Shown: positions 24,201 to 36,764 of the stretch, piece by piece | How the letters are laid out: every line of letters starts with the position of its first letter | Position numbering within the stretch: position 1 is the first letter of the stretch | Source of the DNA: Megamerina dolium | Lineage: Eukaryota; Arthropoda; Insecta; Diptera; Megamerinidae | Assembly: GCA_963854835.1 (NCBI GenBank) | Contig: OY978527.1 | Coordinates: 34,148,540 to 34,212,539, forward strand | Length of the DNA: 64,000 bases | Direction of reading: 5' to 3' | Made by a program: the position numbers and the translations under genes | The notes under the pieces: generated by a model | Told to the model about the DNA's origin: nothing | Seen by the model: the letters and a program-made list of their open reading frames with translations, nothing else | The model's database searches: none

Positions 24201-26314
24201 CGATCAATGTTTTCAAACTTAAAGGTCTAATTCCTTCCTCTACTACTCTCAGAGGTTTCCCCTGCCTTAGGAAATAATATTACAGGCTTCAAATATAGCC
24301 GAAGTGAAACCATATTGAATGCTATTTGAAGCTCGGCTGGAATAATTGCCTTTGGGCAAGGTACCAGAGGACTGCTAATAAGGTGGGCTTGAATTGAAGG
24401 AAGATGCTGAACAGTCCAGGAAAAGTGTTTTCAGGAGACGTTCCTGTGTTTGGTGCTACTAGAGGTGCAATTTTTGTTTGCTTTCAGTAGATAACTTGGA
24501 CAATGAAGTGCGCTCCGACATATTTTTCTTAGCGCCGTTAGAACTGTCAATATCCGATGTGGGTTCTGGTACAGTTTTTGTGTAATATCTGATTTATTGT
24601 ATGCATAGGTAATCCTATCAGCTGATCTATGATAAATTATTAATTCTAGTGGTATAAGTAGGTTTGTAGGTTTAGTCCCAATCCGTCGCCCGGTAATTCC
24701 GGAAGAGCTTCAGACCTGTAATCGGTGTGCTATGGTGATCCGAGAATGATTGTTCAGTTGAACCTGTCCATTCTGTGATCATATATTTAAAAATTGGTGG
24801 GTAGTGCGAGATCTATAACATCCTGATGTTTGTTAGTAATAAACTTTTCAATATCTCCAATGTTAATGAAAGTTAGTACTCAATATACCATACATATATT
24901 CAATATAGGTGTATATTCATATTCATTTGGAATGAACTCAATCGCTTGGTGATAATTTGAATTCAAGATTAATAATTGAAATTATTTCATTCCTACTTCA
25001 TTTTTTTTTATTAAATTTTTCCACTTCATTCAACGTGATACTTTGTTATATGTTTGCGTGCAATTCCTTACGTGCATGCGTTTATATTATACAATGTATT
25101 TTGACAGCATTAAATACATACACACATATACGCACACACATGTCTCTCCGAGGTAAATAACGTAAAAAACATGAAGAGTTGCTACTCTCAAATGCGGAAG
25201 CCTTCATTCAAACCATCATAACATAAGCGCTGACGCATTTGAAATCGTTGTAAATGTTTATAAACAAAGAAGAATCTTATATACATGTGTGTATACACTT
25301 GTACCCAAGAGAAAATGGCATCATCCGCAAATTAATCTTTAAATGTTTCAAATGGAGCCCGTATATAGTTTTTTAATTCTTTTTAACCTTGCCTATGTCC
25401 TATGGAGAAGAGTAATTGGAGATAGACTATTAGAGAAAAGGCGAGTATTGTTCGTATGTTCCATATTATCTCGAAAGAGAGCCATTTTGAGTACTATTTA
25501 TATTAAAAGCCAATGTTCTCAATGTATCATGATTTCGAATGGGTTTCGACTAATTCGAGACCATTCTTTCTAAAGGAAATCTTCACAATATTCGTGTGTG
25601 TTACTTCATATGCGACAATTAAGGAACACTATTTTTAGGACATCTTCTAATTTTTCTACTGGGATAATTGTATTTAAGAATACTTTTGAAAATACTGCAA
25701 TAATTATACATATTGAAGGTATTATATGGTAGGTATTGTCTGTATGTATGTACAATATGTATATGAAAACCTCAATTTAGATCCATTATGGTAGCTAATC
25801 AGCATCGGTCATCTCGTTAATAGCCAGCTCAACTACAGTAATAACAGCAACAACGATATCATATCCATATAATATAATAATTATAATAGTGTAATAGAGG
25901 ATGTGGCCGATATAAATCTTTTATGATCAAACAACAGCTTCTAGTTAAATCCAATTGTGCTGCAGCACACAACAATATCGTAATAATATCCTACAGATGA
26001 ATGTCTTTAGAATGCTACTAAATACTAAATACATTCAATAATATAGTTTGTACAATATTTATTATTCATTACTAGTTGTAATTGTTGCGTGTTATTGCAC
26101 GCGTGCAGCAATCCAGTTGAATAATGCCTGCATTATCTACTATACTCACATAGGTGCTCACCCATTCAGGGAATGAAATGCTACTGCCGTTGTTGAATTT
26201 GCAGATATAATTTGTTAATTATCACATTTGGAAAATTATTCATTTAAATAGCATTGTACTCATTGCATGTCATTAATTTGTATCTTTTTTATGATACTGA
26301 GTATGTACTGTGTA
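24201..26314. other. Gene-free stretch
   Basis: No recognisable gene. Contains AT-rich DNA and CA/TA-rich patches near 25.1 kb. The first ~600 bp may contain further LINE decay. Confidence 0.4.
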
Positions 26315-27136
26315 CACCCACTGCCAAAAAAATACACCTAATGTCAACAAGGCAATTTACTTTTATTGAATTTGAAAAAGCATGTAGTAAAAGTTACAAA
26401 TCCAGCTAACATTCTGACGATGGTTTTACGAACAGAGCATAACTCTGACTGAACAAAACTCTTTCGGAAGGCCGAGAAAACCTACAGAGCGGGAAGAACG
26501 AATTTTGGAGCAGATGTTCTTGCAGAATCGATGGGATATTTCTAGGAAATTGAGAACGGACCTAGAGGAGATATATTCGATCGAACTAAGTACCGAACAG
26601 GGTAGCTTAAAGATTTACTGAACTGTCATTAAATGGTTGTCGATCTGTCAAAAAACTTCTACTAACTTCATTACTCAGGAAGAAAAATTAAGACTCACTT
26701 GAGCAAAAAAACACAAATCGTTGACTCTAAAGGACAGAAAAAAAGAGCTATTTTTTATGATGAGTCAAAAGTTAATCGAACCCGATGCGAGAACTATGGT
26801 GCGCAGAAGAGCGAATGAGTGGTATCATCTTGAAACACTGTCTTTGGAATATGCCGTGATATCTCTACAATGGTGGGGAACGCGCCTTCGGAAATAATCT
26901 TTGCATAATTTTCAGCATTTATAGAACCATCTAGAGGTAATATTTGCCTGTCCATAATATATAGAGTATGTCTTATCATCGGAAGAACCAAGGTTACTCG
27001 AATATCACTCAACCAGTCTACTACACACCACAGATCATCCATCGCGTCCGATCAAATTAAACATTGACTCATCGGAAAAAATAAAGACATAAAGTTTCTG
27101 CAGTAATGCGTTTATATATTTTTTTGGCAGTGGGTG
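26315..27136. mobile_element. Chimeric, head-to-head Tc1-like element (822 bp)
   Basis: Inverted ends CACCCACTGCCAAAAAAATA at 26315 and, complementary, ending at 27136, flanked by TA on both sides. The left half encodes on the + strand an HTH linker (RPRKPTEREERILEQMFLQN) and the catalytic block AIFYDESKVN near 26752-26780. The right half encodes on the - strand its own catalytic block IFSDESMFNLIGRD near 27045-27085, then LYIMDRQILPLDGSI and VFQDDTTH. Two first-Asp blocks in opposite directions show that two partial copies were joined head to head. Confidence 0.8.
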
Positions 27137-27517
27137 TATATGTACCGAATATTGCACGAAGTAACAGCTATTTACGTGCGTCTTTGTTTTATCTTTATAC
27201 TTTCAAAATTGATGTTATCTTTATTTATCTTAGTACCAATATAAAAAGTAAATTTGTTAAAAACAAAAGCGATTTTTTTTGTGTAATTGATTCAATGCCA
27301 TGCATATTGATACGAAGATACCGAATATTATTGAATTTTTCTTTGCATTTCTTCTTTTGTTTTTTTTTTATGATCTCTTATCGAATGTGCTATCAGCAAA
27401 CGTGTTATAATGATCTATATTACAATGTTGGTGGTCCATATCCAAATTTAAAAATGTACGATGAGTATCAATAAATGTGTATGCAAGCTACAATTTAAGG
27501 CATTGACATTATATAGA
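27137..27517. other. Gene-free stretch
   Basis: T-rich non-coding DNA between two transposons. The open frame here has no family features. Confidence 0.4.
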
Positions 27518-28196
27518 GGGCAGTTAGATAAGTCAGTGCCTCTTTGTACACAATTTTTTTTTTTTGCATAAAAGCGTTTTTTTTTAACATGGTCTCCATT
27601 TAGCTCGATATATTTAGTCCAATGTTTTCCTAATTTTTTAATTCCTTACAAATATGAGGCTTCCGCAAGGTCCTCAAAATAAGTGTTTGTTTATCCACTG
27701 CATTCGTCTCGAACCTCTTACTGCTGAGCCATATTTTCAAATTTGGAAACAAGAAATAGTCACAAGAATCTAAATCTGGGAATATGGAAAAGTAGTTCGC
27801 CACTAAATTAATGCATTTTTGCCATTGCCACTACGGGCTTTCCTTCGGTGTGTTAAGATGCTGGATGAACACTGTTTTCTTCACTAAATTCGGTCGTGTT
27901 TTGCTTCAAACCAATGTCGAATCTATCCAACAGCTGTGAATAATAATCTCCGGTGCTCGTTTTACCCTCTTCTACGTAATGTACGTAAATGACACCGCAT
28001 GCATGACCTTGTTGATCGATAGATCCACCTTCTTGGCCGAACGTCCACCCGGAGAATTAAACTACTTTGATTGTCCACGGTTACGAAATGGCCCAAAAAC
28101 TCATTCTGACTGCGGTTGAACATAGCGAAACACTCCTGAGATTTCTAAAGTTACTACGCGGATAATTCAAAAAGCCACTGACTTATCTAACTGCCT
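27518..28196 (-). mobile_element. Internally deleted mariner (~680 bp)
   Basis: Inverted ends GGCAGTTAGATAAGTCAGTG at about 27519-27538 and complement ending near 28195. Minus-strand relics: FNRSQNEFLGHFVTVDN (block before the first Asp), VEEGKTSTGDYYSQLLDRF, and the tail KLGKHWTKYIELNGDHVKKN. The catalytic core between these is deleted or scrambled. Confidence 0.75.
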
Positions 28197-28614
28197 TCGT
28201 AACTGTTATATGTAAGTTGTACAAAGAGCGTGTAGATAGTGGCAGTTGACGACACACTGACATACTTAAGATAAACTAGTAATTTCCCAACCCCGAGTCA
28301 TAATAAACTTTTAATCCAGTTTGAAGCGATTGAAATGGAAATCCGGACAATGAGGCTTGTTCGGTAATTAATTGAAATGCCGTTGATTATCATTTGTCTG
28401 TCGTGATATATATGTACATATATGATAGCGCTGATTTCAATTACATATATGTACATATATACAATAATTTTAAATATTATTCGATAATGATGACAATTTT
28501 CCGATATCCGATATTCCTTTTAATTGACATCATTGCTAATTGTGTATAAATGTCCAATAAAACACAAATATTGTTATAACATACGAGTATAACAAAAAAA
28601 AAAAATCTCCTTAC
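28197..28614. other. Gene-free stretch
   Basis: Non-coding; a local repeat of ATATATGTACATATATG occurs around 28410 and 28445. Nothing else seen. Confidence 0.4.
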
Positions 28615-30175
28615 AGTCGGCTGGGGCCGACCAAACTATACCCTGCATATGTAGATTTGTATATAAAAAGTTTACTCGAATATCCAACTTTTCTTTTATT
28701 TCCACTTTTCGAGAAACAATTTTTGCATATACTACTAATTTACACCTTTACTAATTTAAGATAATTCCGAGGCTTAGTATGGGAGCTATATAAAAAGTGG
28801 GCGTGGCTTACCACTTTCTAGTAAATCCAATTAATTTTTCAATGTTAATCCACACCTTAAATTTGGTGTCCTACGTTGAATAGTTTCTAAGTTATGGTGG
28901 TTAACATTTTTGTTTAATTTCCTCAACTTTGTATGGGAGCCCCGATAAGAAGTGGGCGTGGTACGCAGATTTTTCGATAGATTATTTCCGACTACGATAT
29001 TAATTTAAGTGTCAATTATGCTTATTGTAGACATAAGATTGCCTAAGTTACAGCTGTTTCAATTTAAAATTTGTATGGGGGCTACGATAAACACTGGGCG
29101 TGGTGCGCCCATTTTCTGTGAGCCTAGTTGCTCGTACAATACTAATCCATACCCTAAGTTTCGTTGTCCTAGGCTAAATGGTTTGTAAGCTATGGAGCTT
29201 AAAATTTTAGTTTAATTCACTCGACTTTGTATGGGAGACCCATGAAGGAGTGGGCGTGGCACACTGATTTTCTGCCAGATTTTTGCCGACTACGATATTA
29301 ATTTAAGTGTCAATTATGGTTATTCTAGACAGAAGATTGCCGAAGTTACAGCTGTTTCAATTTAAAATTTGTATGGGGGCTACGATAAACACTGGGCGTG
29401 GTGCGCCCATTTTATGTGAGCCTAGTTCCTCGTACAAAACTAATCCACACCTTAAATCTCGTTATTCTACGCTGAATAGTTTGCAAGTTATAACCGGTAA
29501 CATTTTTTTTAATTTCCGCAACTTTGTATGGGATACCCAAAAAGGAGTGGGCGTGGCACATTGATTTTCTGCCATATTATTTCTGACTGCCGTGTTAATC
29601 TAAGTGTCAATTATGGTTATTCTAGACAGAAGATTGTAGAAGTTACAGCAGTTTCAATTTAAAAGAAGTACAGACACTTTGTATGGGAGCTACGCTAGAA
29701 AGTAGGCGTGGCTCACCCACTTTTTGCGAGGTTATATAGTAGTATAATATAACTCTATGTGCAAAATATTGTTGTCCCAAGTGGTATATTATGTGAGTTA
29801 TAGCAAGTTAAAGATTTTGAAAATTTCGAGGTTAGTCGCTTTGAATGCTTGGTGTGGGCGTGGTTATTGACCGATCATGCCCAATATCAATCCCCTCCGT
29901 ACCCTTGGATCATAGATTACTTATGCCAAATTTCATCGAAATAGCTCAATATTTACTCAAGTTATCGTGCGAACCAGCCAGGTGACAGACAGACGGACGG
30001 ACGGACGGACGGACGGACGGACGGACGAACGGACATCGTTAAATCGAAAATTTAATCGACGCTGATCACGAATATATATCCATGTCTATATCTCCGGAGA
30101 TTCCTTCAAGTGGACACAAACATCTGACCGAAATGAATATACCATGCATATTGCATTATGCAGGGTATAAAAATC
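28615..30175 (+). mobile_element. DINE/Helitron-like element with internal tandem array
   Basis: The outer ends carry TATACCCTGCATA (about 28639) and its complement TGCAGGGTATA (about 30159-30169). Inside, the motif GTATGGGAG-(~15 bp)-GTGGGCGTGG recurs at 28777, 28931, 29073, 29229, 29371, 29526 and 29681. Spacings alternate 154/142/156/142/155/155, giving a ~298-bp higher-order unit. The 3' part has a GACAGACAGACGGACGG tract (ACGG)n at about 29985-30030, then CTGACCGAAATGAATATACC. This layout resembles the non-autonomous Helitron-type DINE-TR elements described in Drosophila; that link is from memory of the family. Confidence 0.65.
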
Positions 30176-30206
30176 GATTGTGCGTATTGTCCCAAGTATC
30201 GATGGT

Positions 30207-30725
30207 GGACGGCAGCCTAATTCCGGATTACCGAGTTAATTCGAATTAACTCGGGCATTAACTGCAGCTAATCCGCATAAACTCTATGAGTTAATTCTCA
30301 AAATAAAAGAGTATTACGGCAATATGCAATGCAACACTGCTGAAAATTGTCTATTGTGAATTTTTCTCCATCCATTTTACAAAATATTATGTGTGTTCGC
30401 TATCAAAAAACTTTCAACAATTGTTAACAGTTTTCAACATGACAAGTGTTGGCGAACAAATAAATCCAGCTGTCAATTACGAACGGTGAATGTCAATTTA
30501 CAAGTTTCTGATAGTTTTCAGTTCACGTACTTCTTGTAGATTTTCTCATATCGAGAGTGATAGACGACAAAAATTGATAGTGATAGTAATGTAAGTGGAC
30601 AGACCTAATAAAACAGCAATCAGCCGTTTAGTTATTCCGCAATACTGCTGTCTGTCAGGTTATTATTTTATTCGGATTAAGTGCGGCGGTAATCCGGAAT
30701 TAGGCTGCCGTCTGTCTAGGCTATA
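30207..30725 (-). mobile_element. TIR MITE, copy 2 (~519 bp)
   Basis: Reverse-orientation copy of the element at 9151-9618. Right end GCTGCCGTCTGTCTAGGCTA near 30704-30725; left end GGACGGCAGCC, slightly truncated. Long inverted termini include CTAATTCCGGATTACC and GGTAATCCGGAATTAG. No ORF. Confidence 0.8.
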
Positions 30726-30924
30726 ACTCATTACTAATTACATATATGTATACACGAATAATGACGAATACGCTAGAGTGAAAAAGAAGTATCGTAAGGA
30801 ATGTCAACTAAAAGAGAATATGCAATATTCAAAACTAACAAATAAGAAAGAAAGAGAACGATTTCAATATGATAAAAGAGAATTCCATAGGTGGTAGCGA
30901 ATACGGTGGCTTTGAAATGTGCAC

Positions 30925-31720
30925 CGTGAGTGCACTGTGAGGTAGCACATCATCTCATCGTGATGCAACAACCACGAGGTGTCTTTCCAAAAATCTGGTT
31001 TTTTGAGGCTACTAGCTTCATGCTAATGACGTATAAGACTAAAAAATTATTCGTTTTTGACAGTTTGTCAGGGCGGAAAGAATTCATAATGCATCACATC
31101 ACGATAATCGAAGAAAACTGTCAACATGACATTGATATTTGAGTGACTTTTGACACGATTGTTTTGCTTTTGCCACAATTTTAATACAACATTCTTTTGA
31201 TTGATCGATTGTTTTCAGGTCGTAAGTATAAATTCAAATCACATCTCTCGTAAAAATGCAAATAGTCAAAATGCAATAGTAAAAAAGCTTTGCTTCACAA
31301 ATTTAGCTTCAAAAATGTAGCGTTTCTCGAACGAATCGAGATTTGACTTTTCTCAGGCACAAATGGTATTTCAAAATTGTCTTCACTGATTATTCTGATA
31401 TTCCAACAATAACAGTAACTTCTTTAACTGTCAATCGACGATTTTCGAGCTCCAATTCGTTGATTTGATTTTCGTATTGTTGACTTGACGTGACAGTTGA
31501 TGTGATTGGACGTCTGAGACGCTTCGTTTAACAATTTAATACCATTTATATACTCGTTAGAGCCTGTTCACTGAGGGCATTTTACAACATCCTCAACGTT
31601 TCGGCTGTAGAAATTTTATTCCGCGCACAAACTTTAATGAAACTTCTTTTTTGAATAATTTCAAATATTGAAAGATTGAAATTGAAAGATTCACTTTTGT
31701 TTGCTCACAAAACACAAGCA
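30925..31720 (-). pseudogene. mariner transposase relic
   Basis: Reading right to left: ALTSIYKWY (HTH1 end, near 31.55 kb), a GR-rich hook in broken frames, SHSNINVMLTVFFDYRDVMHY (31.09-31.15 kb), QTVKNE, then KKPDFWKDTSWLLHHDEMM, where HHDNA with the second catalytic Asp is expected. Stops and a deletion of the first-Asp block. Distinct from the other mariners in the window. Confidence 0.6.
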
Positions 31721-33774
31721 CTACTGTTTGAGAAATGGAGATGAAATATCACACAGATGATAGAAACCTTAAAATAAAAAAAATAAAGAAGATGCTTTGA
31801 AAATCAATCCACCTTAATGTACATATCGTGTGATCGAACAAAGAATTAATAGTCACAAACCACATAAAAAGATGTAAATTATAATAGATCTCTTAAAAAT
31901 AATGAAAAATATGGCTGGAAAACTAGAAGATTTCAAGGCTATATGGGTGAACTATCAATAAAGCAAAAATTTATTAAGTGACTGGTGCATTTAACACGTT
32001 GTAGAGTTGCCAATTCTTGCTAATCATTGTTACATACACTATGTGGTAAATGATGGTTCTAAATGACTACAGATTCCATTGTATTGAAGATTAAAAATGA
32101 AGTGTCGACAGTTTCTTTGTAAATACAATGTGTCATGTTGGCAACCACAATCCTACGGTCTAAGTAAGGAATTTACGAAATGTCGTGTAGGCAAGAAGAT
32201 TGTGCATAAGTACAGAGTTATATTGCCTTGCCAACATGCGATCCATGAAATGGACAACCGTAATTTGCGAGTTTCTTCAATTATTTCTTATCGTTTTGTT
32301 GTTGTATGTAGTTTTTACTATTATTATCAGTAATTTTTTTCGAATTATATTTACCTCCCTTGTGATCTGTGATCATGAGCATGGTAATGTACTGGTTAGT
32401 ACTGACGATGGTGATGTTGATACATGTCAGCAGTATTGTAACTACAGTTTTGTTTTTTTTTTTTTTATGGATGACAAAAACATGTAAAGAAACTTTCACA
32501 TCAATCTAGGCACTGGCGAAGCCATGATTTTCTGATGGGAGGTTGGGAGGGGTGGTTGTGGTGTTGTGTAGAGCGAAAATTGCAATATTTAAATGAAAAC
32601 GTTTTTCTTTTTATTATTGTGAGATAAATTTTCTAATATTTGCTCAACATCTTCAGCTGCTTAAACTACTACAATCAATGGGGGCATCTACCCCACTAAA
32701 CCCCCTACTTACTACGCCAGCAGACGTATTTATACTCATATACATATATACTTGTATATAAGTAAGTAAATTGTCGCAACGAAGTGATCATATCAAAAGC
32801 ATCAGCCTGTCACAAAGTCATTATGCCGAGAGCAGAAGCTTCATTGATGGTGATTTGCGTATAATCATCAGACCCATGCACATGCATATGTAAATATTTA
32901 TGTATGTATGCATGTATGTATACACCACACGTATCAGCAATGATCGCGAATGATCAATGGTTATCGTTGGTTAAAATGGAAAATTGTTTTCAAAATGTTG
33001 TAATTAAATGCGTGTGCTTGAGGAAAGAATCTGCTATTTCTTTCCTCCAATGTAATGCAAAGTAATGCAAAAATTCGCACTACTTCAAATTGTTATTAAA
33101 TTATAACGAAGTTATAGTAAGTAGTGTTTTGTTAACTAGAAGCTTGGCACAACAATTAAATAGTACACATATTAAAAATGAAAATCCCTCCCAACCACCC
33201 CAAAATTGTGAATTTTTATAGGGTGGATGTGGGGAGACAACGAAGCGCTGTCAAAACCGCCATTGAGACGAGAGATACTATATGGGCATTTGCAACACCT
33301 CTACCAGATCCGATGATACCCTGCCACATCCTGAGTACCGAACAATACGTTCGGTTACTAGCCGGCGTAGCTAAACATTAAATTCATCGCGAACAGATCA
33401 TAGCGATTGTGTTAGAAAGACGAGAGAAATTGACTTGGATGGAGACCAAGTTAACATATATTTAAATATACAATATTACATCGTTAGTGTCATAAGTATT
33501 TGCAAAAAATATTGTTATAAATTGTCGTTGTCAAAACGAACTTAAATAAATACAAAAACTATTTTTTTTTTATCAAGTAAGATAATAAAGAATAATGTGT
33601 GATTTTGAAAAAAATATTAGCGCTGAAAGCTGTAAAAATATTAATAAATTTCCGAAAACGACTCTTATCGAATGACTGAGGTAAAAATAAGTATCGACTA
33701 ATTATTCCTCGTACCTCCTCTAACTAGCAGTTATGTGAAATGGACTATCCCTTTTGTTGATGACCTCCGCAAAT
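31721..33774. other. Gene-free stretch
   Basis: Non-coding apart from a possible hAT-MITE relic (separate entry). A 67-codon frame at 33178-33381 (MKIPPNHPKIVNF...) has ordinary composition but no recognisable family, no neighbours and no upstream signal. A T-rich run lies near 32450. Confidence 0.4.
32511..32720. mobile_element. Possible hAT-type MITE relic
   Basis: Starts CACTGGCGAAGCCATGATTT and ends ACTACGCCAG, resembling the clear hAT MITE at 59931-60100, with G- and C-rich stretches just inside both ends. I could not find a matching 8-bp target duplication. Confidence 0.4.
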
Positions 33775-34310
33775 GAAGTATCATGATTTACGGATATGTA
33801 CCTGGAATGTCGGATACCTCTAGAGGTAAGGTACCTGGTTGATGTCTTCGATAGATATAATATAAGGAAGACATTGTCGCCATTCAGAAGATGTGATGAA
33901 CGGGCAGAGTTGCTCTAAAAGAGCATTCTGTGATATTTATTAGAGTTGTCGTGAGGAGAGCCACGAACTACGATGTGGATTTTTGGTCTGAAAGAGATGT
34001 GGCATCTACTCTTCCAGTTCACACCTATGATCGAAAGACTGGCAATAATCGGTATGAACGCAATATTCTTCAACATCAACCTAATATGTGTTCGCGCTTC
34101 GACGGATAAACGCATGACCGCTGCCCAGGTAATTTCAAAACTGAGGTTGGGCTTGTTAATGCCAGGAAGGTATCTCGTCGGAAAATTCAGCCTCCACCAC
34201 AACATCACCGATAACGGAAGAACGCTGATCGACTTCTCCGCAGCACGGAACATGACAATAAAAAAAAATTTCACGTGTCCTCCCCTCTATATCATTAGAG
34301 TGTCTTACCT
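33775..34310 (+). pseudogene. RTE-like LINE endonuclease relic
   Basis: In shifting + frames: DLRICTWNVGYL (the first APE-endonuclease block with its Asn), DIVAIQKMRWTG after a frame correction, CGFLV, FFNINLICVRASTDKR (the NxxNxYAPT-like block) and LHHNITDNGRTLIDFSAARN. This is the usual N-terminal endonuclease order of RTE-type elements. It complements the RT and C-terminal relics elsewhere in the window, but the copies are independent insertions. Confidence 0.65.
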
Positions 34311-36659
34311 TCATCTACTCTAAAATTACAATAGAAAAAGATGATATTGAGCAAAATTTATAATTGAAAATTTTCAACAAGTAAAAGTTGTACATTGTTA
34401 CCTTAATGTAGAAAGACCCTAACAAATATTTTTGATATTGTACAGGAGAAGCACAAAACAATTTAGAAATGGAAACACTTTGTATGGAATGTACATTAGA
34501 GCAGGTCCATTTCTTTGCCCCCAAGTTATATTCTAAGTAAATTCTCCGAAGAATAGATAATTCTAAAATCAATTTAGACCCGCCGCATTTTGACAAGAAA
34601 ATATTGCTTACCACAAAATTTGTTATTTAATATTTTTATAAATGGCCTGTCGGCCTAAGGAAGAGAGATGTGAAATATGAACAATTAAAATTTTTGGTAT
34701 GATAAATTGTTGAAAAATCTAAGGGACGAAAATTCGCATTGACCAGATTTGTGAAAAATTGCATATACCGCTATCGCTCATATGCCACACATCCCCAATT
34801 TCCCCTGTGCAATATTATAATAATAATAATTGTACACATCAATTTACATGTCGTGTGTCGCATATGTACAGCCAACACAGATTGTTGGTATCACCAATCA
34901 AAATAATAACAATAACAACAACAACAGTAACAATGACAATATCAGCAACTCTTATGCAGCTCAAACCAATCAACGCTGCTGTCAGATCGCCATGAGGCAA
35001 AAAGACATTTACTTATCGGCGACAGCAACAGCAAAAAAAAAAAAAAAACGAAAAAATAACCAAAACTAAAACACAACAACAACAGTTTGAAAATGCTTCT
35101 GGCATTCACGCGTCTTCATAATGATGATGACAATGATGATGACTACTGCTGCCACATACCATAGGAGCAAAGGTACATGTGCGTACGCGCATGGTATGTC
35201 CCTTATGTATCAGCAATGTTCTGTCACAAAATTACATTGACGAAACTTGATATGCAACATAGTGTTGCTGCTACTGCTGCTGTTGTCGCTATTGACAATG
35301 GCACAGCACTCATTTGGTTGCGATGAGGGAGGTGGCGCGGTATAAAAGTACACAATTATACTCAAAATTGATGGAAGAAAAGACATCAGGTATAAGAGGA
35401 CTTATGCGCACGTACATCAATGTGTAAGTACACCATACCACATGTAAGTGATATTGCGGTGTGTACATGTGTGTGAGTACTGGCGCGCACTCGCGCCAAT
35501 TTCACCTGTTGACACAGTAACTTATATTTACATGTTTGTTGTGATGGAACCGATTTGGATCTCTCATCAGACACATTTACAAACCAAAATACATTCCTAT
35601 ACATATACATGCAAATGAGAATCTCAGATGCCCATCCAGGCTTAATTTGCTGCAACTTGTGGCTTCTGCTGCCAGTACTGACTGTCGTTGCACCATCCAA
35701 AATTGGCACCCTGCGGCAAGGCAAAATATGATCAGCGACCACCGAACTTTATTTATAAATGCAAGTTGAAATGAAATATAGAGAACGAAAGAGAGAGAGA
35801 CGGAGAGAGAGAAAAAAATGCTAATTAAAAAATGATGTAAAGAGGTTTTTAGTGGCAATGGTGGTGGTGAGAAAAAGAAGATGAAGAAGCAATACCATGG
35901 ATAACTTGTTACGGCAAGCAAATTGCGTGCACACTTCATATGTATGTATATTGAAAATATATTTATGATAATAATAAAGAGACACTACTTATAAAATGCT
36001 ATATGCCGCACCTCTAGCTCAGCTCTACAAATTATTGTCAGTAGTAAGCAATTAAAATTTTTAATGAGTAATATAGGAAATTCAGGTATATAGTATACTC
36101 TACAAAATAGAAATATGACTTTTAATTATTATATGTACTTTGTACTGAATAATTTACGTCGCTGCCGATGCTATTGAAGCTTGATATACGAAAATGCATT
36201 CACTTCATAGAGATATTGATTTGATTGAATGATTAATGTAAATAATTATTTAAGTGATTAAAATAAAAATACGTATTATTATAGCACAAGACTTCTTGGC
36301 ATACGAACGGTTATTGGATTAAAAGGCATGTTCATTAAAGCCAACAGAGGCTCTCACAATTAAAAAGCAGACGCCTTGTTTACAAGATGTCAGATAATAT
36401 CTCCTCCTACAACTATAATGTAGCAACTTAGTAATTACATTCCAACTTAAATCTGCTCTAAGCTAGGTATTGATTAACCGTACTAGTTCACAGTCACTAT
36501 TTCGGGTCCTACACCTTGAGCATTGGTTTTAAGTGTTTTGATACTGGCCTAAATAATACTTGTAAAATGAAAATAAAGGTTGGCGAATTCAACTATTTTC
36601 TATTATGACTAGCAAGTAGCAATACTGCTTTGCGTGATTAATTTTGACTGTATTGGAAG
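34311..36659. other. Gene-free stretch
   Basis: Non-coding. Has an (AAC/AAT)n tract at about 34900-34945, A-runs near 35030, and CA/TG repeats around 35400-35480. No gene recognised. Confidence 0.4.
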
Positions 36660-36750
36660 AGATATACTTATATCGTCCGAATCCGATCGCCAGAACACTA
36701 TGAGACCACTTTTTCTGAGCTTTGTCATAGAACTCTTTTGTAATTTCTTC
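36660..36750 (-). mobile_element. SINE body fragment (copy D)
   Basis: CCGAATCCGATCGCCAGAAC and TTTGTCATAGAACTCTTTTG correspond to the body of the tRNA-derived SINEs at 16.3 and 59.3 kb; the tRNA-like head is missing. It abuts the mariner relic. Confidence 0.5.
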
Positions 36751-36764
36751 ACCATTGATTTGAA

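Noticed and set aside
33178..33381. 67-codon frame as a small gene
   Set aside because: No family likeness, no signal, no splice partners found; could be chance in gene-free DNA.
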